Assembly: GCA_021234155.1 (NCBI GenBank)
Contig: JAJEKV010000052.1
Coordinates: 927,933-991,932 of the forward strand
Origin: Isoetes taiwanensis
Taxonomy: Eukaryota; Streptophyta; Lycopodiopsida; Isoetales; Isoetaceae
DNA: 64,000 nt
Reading direction: 5' to 3'
In this document: positions 54,413 to 64,000 of the stretch, in pieces
Numbering within the stretch: the first letter of the stretch is position 1
How the letters are laid out: each line of letters opens with the position of its first letter
The notes under the pieces: model-generated
Database searches by the model: none
What the model was told of the DNA's origin: nothing
What the model saw: the letters and a program-made list of their open reading frames with translations, nothing else
Made by a program: the position numbers and the translations under genes

Positions 54413-55899
54413 TTTTGTTTGATCTATGGCCTTTATATTGATTGTAGGGGTTTGCTTCGAATTTGTACTATTTTGCTGTTAAAATGGCCAGGTCGATGGA
54501 CAGTTTTTGTTTTGGAGTTCTAGTTCGTTTTGCAGGATCTAGTCGGATGTTGTAGATTCTTCACGGGCGCTTTACCTCTTTATATAAGGCATATGGCATG
54601 TGCGTGCAAGGGGTTGACTGAAACCCCCCATATATGATATTTTGTAGGGGTAACCCTCTCTCCCCTTCATAAATATGATTTTTGATTTTTGGCCCTTTAT
54701 TCATAGATGTACTCTGCCTCCAACTAAACACCATGGAAAACATAGTATAGAAGTCAAGATACACCCTTTCGTGGAACACAACTTTGAACCCTTGTAACAC
54801 ACAAGGTAGCACCTCATTTTGAGTCTAGCAAGACTTATATGAAATCAAAGAAAAATGCTTACCTATGCATCTAAGCTTTTGATAAGCACCCCCTTCACTA
54901 CCACCGAGGAAAATTTCCCTACCAAGCCGTAGACTTACAAATCCCACCTAAGGAAGTCTACCTTAGGAAGCTTTTTAGCCTTTAAAAAAATCCCTACCAA
55001 GTCACTGTGTTGTTCTATATGGGTTTTTAGGGATGAAGCCTCCGGGACTGAAGGCCGCCAGGGGCAGATATTACTCTGCTTATGCCCAAAATTTCAAATA
55101 ATTGAATCACTAGACGCCTGTAGCTCGAGCTTGCCATAATCAGGCCCCAAACAAGGGTTGCTAGTTAGGATTATGTTTCATTTATAGGTTTCTGATACCT
55201 CGTGGTGATCGCAGTGTACAGACTCGGTTGCTTGAAATGGCTTCCAGAAACAGACATTAGTCAGCTAACACCTTGCACAAGCAGTCGTCCAATTGCAGGT
55301 TATCCCATTGTAGAAATTCGTCAGCTTGCAGGAGTCGTGGTTGCAGGAGCTGAGGCTCGCAGCAAAGTATTCAGATCTTCAGATAGATTCAGTAGGTCAG
55401 TGGATCGCTTCTTCTACCACAATAAGGTTCGTTGTTGTTTACAAGATCATTTCTTAGTGTCCTTGGTGTGAAAGCACTGGAGCTTATTAGACTTGTTTTA
55501 AATTTCAAGGATCGAGCTCTTCTAGATTCATTGAAGCACAATTTCATTATTTTTGGACAATACCTGAATTTATGGACCATTTTTTGCTTTCTGCCATCAA
55601 TGACTATTTTCCATACACTAATTGACATCCCCTGCGAGTGCTGCATATGCCTCAGTAGCATGCACCGGTATCTTGATAGTATTGGGTATCTTCTTCTTGT
55701 TTGACAGTTCCCATGCATAGTCGATCTCTACTTTTATGCGGTCACTAGCAGTTGTTGGCCTCTATTTTTTCTTCCAGCAATTGGAATAATTAACTGGGTA
55801 GACTTGGTTCCTTATCGGAACTGGCTCCCACCAAGTGACTAGAATAGTCTCAAAATTCTCCTGGCTCTTCAATAGCTAGGCCTACCCAAGTTGGGCACA
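54413..55899. other. No gene recognised; promoter-like TATA at about 54579
   Basis: After the Copia element the T-rich DNA probably resumes element E. CTTTATATAAGGC at about 54577 is a good TATA box with no recognised gene after it. An open frame at 55202-55471 (+) and one at 55389-55718 (-) have no known motif. Confidence 0.45.
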
Positions 55900-56950
55900 C
55901 TACATCATCGGGGCGCGCTGCGCCGAGTACTTGGCTATTTCTGGAACACCCTTGTTACTGGTTGAGGTTGCAACCCAATGCAATATATGTTTGTGGATAT
56001 TGTTTCGCAGCTGGCCGAGGTCCTTCACTGACTGCTTGGGAGGCAGTAGCTTAGGATTTCCAACTGGCATGAAGGGCCTTCCGTCATCTCCTTCTTTCCA
56101 CATCTTTATTCTGCCAGCAGGCAACCACTCCAAGTAAGTGGGCCGAGCTTTGTAGTACATGACGGGCCAATCACCATTCAATGGAATATGAAAGTCAAAG
56201 GGATGGTGTGACCAGTCAATCTATCATCCCCATCTGGTATGTACTCTTCTATGAAACCCTTCTAGTCCGGCACTTTGTCAACAACATAGGGCACATGTGT
56301 ATTCAAGTTGCATGTATGGAATTAATACAGCAGTTCAGGCATGGTCAGCACCTCGGCCTTCCGTAAAGATGAGGAGAAGTTACCAAACAAGGCGTCAATA
56401 TCCTCATGTGTATGGCCAGGCATCATGAACCCTAACTCAATCTCTTCAAACGCATTAAGATATACTAAGTACGAAAGATAGGAGAACACATACCTATTCT
56501 TGTTCTGTCCAGATGCGTTGTCCATTTGCAAATATAGTATCCGGGGAGAGGCTTCATTGATGGTCCCTCTGCCTTTGGCAAATAAGCGGGGATGCTGCTA
56601 TTGGACAGTGACAACTTTGATTCCAAGGTCGTGGTGTCGCGCAAGGATGACACCCATCTTGGAGCTGATGTTTCAGGTACTAACAGATGGCCTCCTGCAT
56701 ACTCGTGGACCATCTCTAACCTCTTCAAGATGCTATTCAAAGAACCTACATGGAAGTTCGAGTCATCTGGCCATAAGTCCAGGGCAAAGTTTCCATAGCT
56801 TCCCTTTCCATGTCCATGAGTGAGTGCACCGGTCAATGGTGTTTTCAGCTTATCAAGTCTACAAAGAGACTTCACCAAATTGTTGCAATTTTGAAATCAT
56901 TGTTTTCGCTTGATCCATCTTGTCATGAATAATACAAAGATATTGGGCAA
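55900..56950 (-). pseudogene. DUF7869-like protein, second copy (-)
   Basis: On the minus strand: CIIHDKMDQAKTMISKLQQF (about 56940-56880), ALTHGHGKGSYGNFALDLWP then DDSNFHVGSLNSILKRLE (56820-56710), LQMDNASGQNKNRYVFSYLS then IELGFMMPGHTHEDIDALFG (56530-56390), and WPVMYYKARPTYLEWLPAG then IKMWKEGDD (56165-56070). The DNxxGQNKN and GHTHEDID motifs are intact here, better than in the + copy at 4272-5820. Frame changes near 56590 and 56320-56180 may be introns or decay. The family function is unknown; the conserved acidic/His residues suggest an enzyme, perhaps transposon-derived. Confidence 0.75.
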
Positions 56951-56999
56951 GATACACGGTCATCGGTTGTGTCTCCTTCCCCATCTCTGTCTGATGTCT

Positions 57000-57320
57000 T
57001 TATGGGACGTCGTGAGCAAGCGACTCACGAGCATCTTCTTTTCTCCAGAGAACGAAGGACCCCTTGGCTTCTGCCATCGTGATTGCATTTGGAGTCGGCC
57101 AAGGAAGTGCATCGTGCCCTTTGATCACTTCCTCAACACCAAAGTTCACTACTCCATTTAATATGTCCTTGAAGTGGCATTGTATCATTTGCTCCACAAC
57201 TCCTTTCGCTACCAGACGATCATCAATGAAGAGATACATCACTTGCATAAGGATTTCAGTTTTGTCAAAACCAAATAGCAAGAATGAGTAAGCAATGCAA
57301 ATGAAATAGGGACATGGTCC
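57000..57320 (-). pseudogene. Transposase-like C-terminal fragment upstream of the DUF7869-like gene
   Basis: The minus-strand frame contains IDDRLVAKGVVEQMIQCHFK, then LPWPTPNAITMAEAKGSFVL then WRKEDAR. The pattern LPxPxxxxITMxEAxGSFVxW resembles the C-terminus of plant Ptta/En/Spm transposase-type genes, a guess from memory. It directly precedes the second DUF7869-like copy. The open frame runs into the adjacent minisatellite, so its annotated start is not real. Confidence 0.35.
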
Positions 57321-57384
57321 TTCAAGGGTTCCACTGACAAGCAAATTGGGCGAGTGATGAATTTGAGCTCTAGAGACCATGGAC

Positions 57385-57684
57385 GGCCCCCAGGGCGAAT
57401 TGGGCAGGTGCCCAATTTGGCCAGATGAAGGGCCTTGTTTGCACATTACTATTAATTCATTTCAGGTCAAATTGGGCGCCCGCCCAATTTGGCCTCGTGG
57501 GCAAGCCTTGCTTACATACAATCTATGCACTGTAGGGTAAATTGGGCGCCCCGTGACCATGGATGCACTCCGGGCAACTTGGGCGCCTACCCAATTTTTT
57601 TTTTTTTTTTTTTTTTGGGGGTTCTGTTTGCACCTCATCATGAAGGACTCTAGGTCAACTTGGGCGCCCGCCCAATTTGGCACT
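57385..57684. repeat. Minisatellite with GGGCGCCCGCCCAATTTGG
   Basis: A 70-100 bp unit recurs four times: TCAACTTGGGCGCCCGCCCA, then ATTTGG, a GGGGTTCT or T-run segment, then TGCACCTCATCATGAAGGAC. The same unit, in the opposite direction, lies at 62620-62837. Both arrays abut an LTR of the same family. A T run of about 20 lies inside at 57597. Confidence 0.7.
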
Positions 57685-58346
57685 TGTTTGGGGTCTGGGT
57701 TCGGGAACTCCTGGAAGACATTCCTCTGTGAGGACCTGTGGATCTAACAGGAGAGTCCGGGGGACTATGTCACGCGGGATTTGCAAGAAGAGAACAAGAA
57801 GAAGAAAACAGAATAGAATAGAATAGAATAGAATAGGTTTTTAGCGTCCACGGAGACCAATTGGCCTATGGGACCCGAACAAAGAGAACAATGAGAGGAA
57901 AATGATAAGCTTCCTTGATATCAATGATGAACATACATGAGCTCTCGCAATCGAGAGAAGACTGAAAAGAGACAAGACTCAAAACTCATCTAAAAAACTC
58001 ATGTGCTAGCTCTACTCATATATATAGTACAATGGCCTTGGGCCCAATATAGACACTGACCGATCTCGGTGCCGACTCACGGAAGGAGGCACGATTTGCA
58101 GGAATGCTTTGGTGGTGCCTCTTGAAGTGCCTAGAATCACGTTGCCGACGCTGGGCGGTGTGACGGGCCATCACTTGTCCGAAGGGCGCCTCTTGATAGC
58201 AGACCCGTGCTTTGATTGCGTGGTCTGGCCGCTTGGTCTCTTCACGAGCCTTTGATGGCTGACCCGTGGTGGATGTGGATCCTTGAGCTTGACCTGGTCC
58301 GTCAGATGCATGAATAGTCCTGAATCGGGAGGCACAGGGACTAACA
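57685..58346 (-). repeat. LTR (-), 3' LTR of a minus-strand element
   Basis: On the minus strand it runs TGTTAGTCCC to GACCCCAAACA (662 bp). It matches the + strand LTR at 62838-63429 throughout, apart from an insertion holding (AGAAT)5 near 57800-57870. A TATATATAG word lies near 58022. Its upstream edge adjoins a polypurine tract, which marks it as a 3' LTR. Confidence 0.85.
57807..57836. repeat. (GAATA)n pentanucleotide run
   Basis: About five tandem AGAAT units within the minus-strand LTR; absent from the other LTR copy. Confidence 0.9.
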
Positions 58347-58360
58347 CTCCCCACCAAATG
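58347..58360 (-). other. Polypurine tract of the minus-strand element
   Basis: Minus strand TTTGGTGGGGAG directly before TGTTAG of the LTR. Confidence 0.75.
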
Positions 58361-58527
58361 ACACTTTCGGTCCCGAAGAAAAGGAGGAATTGCTTCCGAG
58401 GGCGGGAAACCCGGCAATCGGAAAGTGATCCTCCGGGAATGAGGCGGGCGCCATTATGGTAATGGGCAATGAGGTCTGGCGTGTTTGTAGAGCGTCGGGG
58501 GTGTTGAGCCCTAGGGCAGGATGGGCC

Positions 58528-61357
58528 TCAATGAGAAAGTGAGAGCGTACCATGTCTTCCGAGGGCGGCATGGCCGAAGGAACAAACCGGCACTCCATGA
58601 GAAGGCGGGTTTGGAGACCGGCGTAAATCGACGCCGGGCCTTCCGGATTGCAATGGAAAGATTGGACACTGCCGATTTAAAGAGCTGACTAGGATGCATT
58701 TGAGAGCAGCACAGAAACCAGCTTGATGGTGGACTGAAGGGTCTGGTGAGGTGGCAGCATTCTGCAAGAAGGTATCAAGACCATGCAAGGCATCAGCGGG
58801 CTTTTGCCAACCACGCTCATTACCGATATAAATCCAATTTTCAGTAGTGTCCAAAGTTGCATTATCCTCCCGGTTGGAGCTGTCGACAAATCGGGATCCC
58901 ACCGGAGATCCGTGGAGATCCGAGGTGAGTCGACCAAAGATGGCCATCCATGACCTTCGGCCCAAAAGGGAAGACGCCAAATAAGAAAGGAACCGTGGGC
59001 GGGGAGGGGCTCCTAAGGAAGCATATGGAGAGGGAAGCATGCCCGTGTGCGTGGGTTGCAGAGCCATGTCCTGAAATGCTTGAACTAGATTTTGATCAAG
59101 AGCACGACACCAATGGTCCCATTCTGAAGTAGAGAGTAATTGATAGACAGGAGGATTGACCCAACCCGTGGGGATGGTCTTGCTTTCCAGAAGGCCACGG
59201 AGTTGATTGTAGCCTCCCAAGTGCTGCATATAAATCTGGGCAAATTCGAGATCATCAGGGTGCGCCAGATTTTTGTTGACCTGTTCCAACGTTTCGACCT
59301 GCCACAGTGGCAAGTGTTGAGCCAGTTCAGGCATGTACTCCTGTTCAAAAGTCTGAGACTGAGCAGGATCCTTGAAATATTTGTTGGTAGGTGATAACAA
59401 CCAAGCAGCATTGGAGTTGCCACTAAAAACACGATGGGCCTCATCCCGGAATTTATCCTGGATATCCGCCAGGTAGAAGTCATGAAAAACGTATGCCATG
59501 GGCTGAACAACTCGGAAGATGACTAATTCAGGATCTTCAACCGTGAGTTGATTAAAGACTAAGAGTGCACAAAATAAACCCTTATCTTCTATAGAAAGAT
59601 CCGGCCAGATCCGAAGGAAGTCCACACTGTGGAGTGGCTGTTGATGAACATTGCCATTGGCCGTGTACCACTTCAAAAGAAAGAGGTGCCGTCGGGCCAC
59701 CACATAGTCAAGATAGCTGGAAGGAGTAGAGAAGTCTTCCGGGATGTTTGTAGCAATGTCAAGATATCCCTCCTGTTTGTTTTGGGCTTCCTCAGCAGAT
59801 TGAACTGCTTGCTGGAGCTGATGTTCAAGGTCACGGATCCGATGCTCCTGTTCTAACAAAAGACGGGACTGATCACGGGCCCGTTTACCAGGAAGCGTGG
59901 CATGTGAAGAGGATTGCCCAGGAGTATGGAGGCGAAGTGTGGCAATCTCCGCATCATCGATGACCTTTTGTTTCTGAACCTCCAACAGCTGAGTCTGGAG
60001 GGACGTGAACTGATTGGTGAGCGTGGAAAGCTGAGCTTCAAGGGAGGTGAGTCGAGTTTCACGCTCAGTGAGGTTTTGAACTTGAGTGCTGTAATTGTCA
60101 CAAAGCTCTGAGTACAAGGCGTCGAGCTTAGTAATGTGTTTCTCCTTTTCACCCAGGAGAGTATCTTTGGACTTGTTTTGTTCCAATAAGTCTTGAATTT
60201 GGGTTTGGAGCTGAGCCTACTGATCTGTAAGTAGGCTGGTCTGATCCTGAGCATTTGTGAGATCTATACGGGCTTGTAATAGAGCCGCGTGCTTGTCTTG
60301 AAGTTGGGCCTCCAAAGTTTGAATATGGGCAGTGGCAGCTTGAAGGTCTCTTTGAACAACATCGGAAGCCTCCAGGGACGCCTGAACACCAGTCATGAGA
60401 GCCTCCTGAGATGCATGTAGCTGCATGGCAGCGGCTTGAACATCTTGCTGGAATTTGTACAGGAGCTGTCGAGGATGGGGAGGTTCAGGGCCCTGTTGCT
60501 GCCTTGTCTGAGATTGTTGAGAGGCATGATGGGAATGGGTAGGCGTGGCCTCAGAGGAGGAAGAGGATACAGTAACATGCATGGTCTGAGGTTGCACAGG
60601 ACGAGGGGAGATCTGGCGTGAAGGTACAGCTTGTTGAGTTTGACGCTGGGAATGCAGAGAGCGTTGAGTGGAGGTATGGGAAGTGGAAGGGCTCTCAGGA
60701 ACAGGAAGATAATGACGAATGAGGGCCTGAAGATGGCCTCCCACGGAAATTTCAGAGACCGAGGAGGGAGTAGCCCGGATGCGGTCTACTTCTTGAAGAA
60801 GGCGGTAGAATAAGAGCATGGCCAATCAACATCAAGATTGGAGTGGATGGCAATTGATGACCATATTGTAAAAGCGGCTTATTGATGTGGGTGTTCTTAA
60901 TGGAATGCCCAAGCAATTTTCTCCACGAAGCTTCACAAAAGTCTCATGTGGTTTGGCAATATTTGTGAGGCGATCTTGATTTGCTTGATAAGCGGGGGCA
61001 AAAGCGAAAGTGACATCCATGTCTGTAAAAAAGCAGCCCCAAGAGACGAAGGTTTTGCAAAGGGATGCGGAATACCTGAAATCAAATCTTTGAGTAAGTA
61101 AAATGGTGGTGCCATCGACCCACCGTAGCAAATCCTTCCGGCTGTTGACGATGTGTGCGATGAGCCCGCCGCAATTGCGCCGGTTGGGGCCGGAGCTCCA
61201 TTTGTGAAAAATTGTAAAGCTTGTGGCGTTCCTCAACTTCCCGACTCAGACCAACAAGGGCCTCTCGAAAGATGGGCGTCGAGAAAGACACAGACCCGAA
61301 AAGAGTCGCATCCCTTGGAGCAGAAGCTTGAAGTGTAGAAAGTTTGGGGGCAGCCAT
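58528..61357 (-). pseudogene. Long unrecognised coding region of the minus-strand element
   Basis: A decayed but nearly continuous frame of about 940 codons: starts MAAPKLSTLQASAPRDATLF (61357), shifts frame near 61210, continues in one phase 61236-60835, 60825-60217 and 60186-58528, broken by stops at about 60832-60826 and a TAG at about 60214. It has a Gln/Ser/Pro-rich region, a heptad-like coiled coil (IQTLEAQLQDKHAALLQARI; LTSLEAQLSTLTNQFTSLQT) and a globular helical part (EDFSTPSSYLDYVVARRHLF, EFAQIYMQHLGGYNQLRG). It ends just upstream of the polypurine tract. Coiled coil plus helical domain could be a divergent gag, or an extra 3' ORF of an LTR element. No protease, RT, integrase or zinc knuckle was found. 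Confidence 0.55.
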
Positions 61358-62480
61358 CGCGAAAAGCGTCGGAACAGAAGGAACTGTGTGAAGAAGGCAG
61401 AGAGCGGAGAACGGAAGACGAAGGACGAAGGCGCAGAGAGACGAAAGGCTTAGGGCGCGCAATTGGAGGCAAAGGGGTATGATGAGGGCGAAACTGTAAC
61501 CGTTGATGGTGCCAGGTGTCGAAAGATGCCAAGGAGGGGATTGAGAGGCAAAAATTTGGCTGAGTCCCCAAACAACAAAGGGAGAAGCAATGAACGGTGG
61601 AGATGAGACGTGAGAGAATGATCGGATGTGACAGGTGGCCAAAGGACACATATTAATGTTTGATGGGTATGAAAAGAAGCAATGGCATTTAATGCTGGCA
61701 ACTCGAAGTGGGATATCATTAAAACGAATGTGTCAGAGGGTACCCTTGCTAGATATGCGGCGGGAGAAAAGATTCTCAGTTTAGAAAGAGCCTTGCATTG
61801 CAAACACGTTGGCGAATTTCTGATTGGTCCACGTCGACTAGTAGTTCCTCGGTTGGCTATATAAGACGAACCGGGAGTGAAGCGAAGACATTCGATGGCG
61901 CTTAGCATGGCATTATTTGGTTTGAAGCGAAGCGCACAATGCCGATTTAACCGCCGTGAGTGGATCACTGTAAAAAAATGGACTGCGGACCTCTCGGCTG
62001 CCACAATGGTAACCGCGAATGGATGGCTGGTGTTAGGGATGGCTGAACATCCCCATCCGAATACTCGGGATGGAGGTGGTTGCACCTTTATTTGGGACTC
62101 CCCGCCGAGAACCTCTACTACCTCCTCTCAAGCATCACCTCTGCCCAACCCGGAGTAGAGGGTTTTTCTTCTTAGGATTTTAGTAGATAGGGCTCTGAGC
62201 CCGTTTTTGTATATAGGGCAGTGCCCATAGCGGAAATAGCTGGGCTGTGCCCGCATTTTGTAAAAAAAAATCCACCTATAATACAATATGCCGCCGTTTT
62301 AGTCACTATCTGTTGTGTTTGCTTCTTGAACTGTATCTGTTTGTTGATTTTTGCTGTCTGTGTGAGGAAATGTTTTGAGGCGAAAGCCATTAACCAGTGT
62401 AGGTAATGGAGTGCCATCTAACTCTGCCAGTTGGAAAACGCTGGGTCGAACCACTTGAACAATTAATTTAACATACACAG
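61358..62480. other. Upstream region of the long ORF; LTR-like + strand promoter
   Basis: On the + strand GGCTATATAAGACG at about 61856 is a strong TATA box, followed by an open frame at 61877-62158 without known motif. Farther on, GGGCTCTGAGCCCGTTTTTG and TATAGGGCAGTGCCC, then AATACAATATG near 62280, look like the R/U5 part of an LTR. A complete LTR could not be delimited. Confidence 0.35.
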
Positions 62481-62837
62481 TCAGGGTTTCAGGTCCCCTG
62501 CTTGATTGTTACAGTGCTTGCATGTGTGCATGATAGTGTGCAGAGCATGTGTGCATGCTGGTGTACAGTGCATGTGTGCTTTGTCCCTGAGTGCATCCAT
62601 GATAATATGCATGTTGGTCCCCCCATCCCACCCCAGTTGACTTGGAATCCTTCCATGATGATGTGCATGCAAGAACCACCCCTCCCCTTTCAAAAAAAAA
62701 AAAAAAAAAAAAAAAAAAGTTGTCAAGTTGTCTTTGAGTGCTAAATTGGCCGGGCCCAAGTTCACCTGGAGTCCTTCCATGATGATGTGCAAGCAAGAAC
62801 CCCCAAATTGGGGGCGCCCAAGTTGCCTTTGAGTCTT
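62481..62837. repeat. TGCATGTGTGCATG-rich stretch and inverted copy of the minisatellite
   Basis: 62510-62610 is rich in CATGTGTGCATG words. 62635-62837 holds the minisatellite unit in reverse (TCCTTCCATGATGATGTGCA, then GGCGCCCAAGTTG), with a 27-base A run at 62692-62718. It ends exactly where the + strand LTR begins. Confidence 0.65.
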
Positions 62838-63429
62838 TGTTAGTCCTGTGCCTCTGGTTCAAGACTATTCATGCATCTGACGGACGAGTCAAGCTCAAGG
62901 ATCCTGATCGACCACGGGTCAGCCATCAAAGGCTCAGCGAGAAGACCAAGCGGCAGAGACCACGCAAATCAAAGCCCCGGTCACGCTATCAAGAAGCGCC
63001 CTTCGGACAAGTGATGGCGGTCCGCCGCGTCGGCGTCGGCGTGATTCTAGGCACTTCAAGAGGCACCGCCAAGATTCCTCAGAAAATCAGGCCTCCTTCC
63101 AGAGTCGGCACCAAGATCGATCAGTGTCTATATTGGGCCCAAGGCCATTGTACTATATATATGAGTAGAGCTAGCACATGAGTTTTTTAGATGAGTTTTG
63201 AGTCTTGTCTCTTTTCAGTCTTCTCTCGATTGCGAGAGTTCATATATGTTCATCATTGATATCAAGGAAGCTTATCATTTTCCTCTCATTGTTCTCTTTG
63301 TTCTGTTTTCTTCTTCTTGTTCTCTTCTTGCAAATCCCGCGTGACATAGTCCCCTGGACTCTCCTCTTAGATCCACAGGTCCTCACAGAGGATTGTCTTC
63401 CAGGAGTTCCCGAACCCAGACCCCAAACA
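62838..63429 (+). repeat. LTR (+), 5' LTR of an element leaving the window
   Basis: 592 bp from TGTTAGTCCTGTGCC to ACCCCAAACA, with TATATATATGAG near 63155. Inverted relative to the LTR at 57685-58346. It is followed immediately by a primer-binding-like site and gag-like coding sequence, so it is a 5' LTR. Confidence 0.85.
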
Positions 63430-63450
63430 CTGTCGCCGCTGCCGGGTCTG
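63430..63450 (+). other. Primer-binding-site-like sequence
   Basis: CTGTCGCCGCTGCCGGGTC directly after the LTR resembles the TGGCGCCGTTGCCGGGG site known in several plant LTR lineages, with two or three changes. Confidence 0.55.
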
Positions 63451-63477
63451 ATTCAATCCTACTTTCTTCTGTCGCCA

Positions 63478-64000
63478 TGTCTGTCCGAAACTTCACGCCA
63501 GAAGAACTCCTTTCTCAGACGGCATCTCGCTTGGAGCGCCATCATAGGAGGCAACCGGCGACATGTATGGATCGCTTATGACATTGAGGGAGGCCACATT
63601 GGTCTCGGGCTCGATCGGCGCCACCCACCCCTCGTGTCTGTCTCGTCGGTTCCCGCCCCAAGCGTGCAAACATTGCTCACGACCTCGGTCACCTCATCAC
63701 TGCTCGGGAGCCCTATCGGGCTCAACCTTCTCAACCTTACTTTCATACCCCTGAACATGCCTACATCCATCACTCTTCAGGCCATACGCCTCTTCCTTCA
63801 CAACCATCATCTCCCCCAGGTGGGCAAGGATATCCACAGGTCTCTTTTGCGCCTACCTGGGAATTTCCTTTCCCTACATTTCCCACCGCTCTTCCTGTTT
63901 ACAACCTTACAGACCTCAAAACCAATGCTCAGGCACCTTCTGTCCCTCAACCACAGTCACCCCTTCATCACGGTCCTTCAGGCACCATGCCACCTCCAAC
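63478..64000 (+). pseudogene. Start of LTR-element internal coding region (partial)
   Basis: The frame opens MSVRNFTPEELLSQTASRLE and stops after 34 residues at CMDRL. A shifted frame continues with proline-rich text (HTPLPSQPSSPPGGQGYP-like) to the window edge. This placement, about 50 bases after the LTR, fits the beginning of a gag. No zinc knuckle or pol domain is reached before 64000. Confidence 0.5.

Noticed and set aside
57462-57683. Protein from the minus-strand frame over the minisatellite
   Set aside because: The peptide repeats the minisatellite unit and includes a poly-Lys run from the T tract.
62502-62862. ORFs with Cys/His/Met-rich text on both strands
   Set aside because: They come from CATGTG word repeats and the A-run minisatellite.

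Overview
This window looks like a repeat-rich land-plant nuclear genome. Evidence: spliced genes of plant families (a SHOU4-type membrane protein, an oil-body-associated protein, a CIPK first exon), a plant-type tRNA-Gly(CCC), Copia and Gypsy LTR elements, a LINE, CACTA-like and Helitron-like ends, long satellite tracts and very low gene density. A fern or other seed-free plant is my best guess. That is inference from the gene mix and the two DUF7869-like genes; the sequence does not prove it.

Layout. 1-9 kb: old repeats and a frameshifted DUF7869-like gene (+, about 4.27-5.82 kb). 9.04-17.0 kb: one large non-autonomous CACTA-like element, with matching ends, CpG-rich subterminal blocks, a 1.13-kb satellite array, a polypyrimidine tract and tRNA-like triplicate units. 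18-22.4 kb: a foldback repeat and degraded retrotransposon gag fragments (-). 22.6-24.7 kb: an OBAP gene (+) with apparent frameshifts, whose last exon is duplicated downstream. 24.96-31.08 kb: two head-to-tail copies of a T-rich element with palindromic ends, inserted in that duplicated exon. 32.75 kb: an isolated CIPK first exon. 36.9-39.1 kb: a long AC microsatellite, a Helitron 3' end and two more copies (-) of the palindrome-ended family. 40.4-44.2 kb: a degraded transposase-like gene region split by a LINE insertion with intact target-site duplication. 45.27-46.97 kb: an apparently intact four-exon SHOU4-like gene (-), and divergently a tRNA-Gly at 47.48 kb. 49.26-54.41 kb: a nearly complete Copia element. 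55.9-57.3 kb: a second DUF7869-like gene (-). 57.4-64 kb: inverted LTRs of another LTR family beside a shared minisatellite, with a long unrecognised coiled-coil coding region between them.

Only the SHOU4-like gene and the tRNA look intact; nearly everything else is mobile DNA in layers. The most unusual signal is the family at 24.96-31.08, 38.01-39.07 and 48.94 kb. Its copies join head to tail through palindromes whose stems and flanking inverted repeats differ in sequence between copies yet keep pairing.
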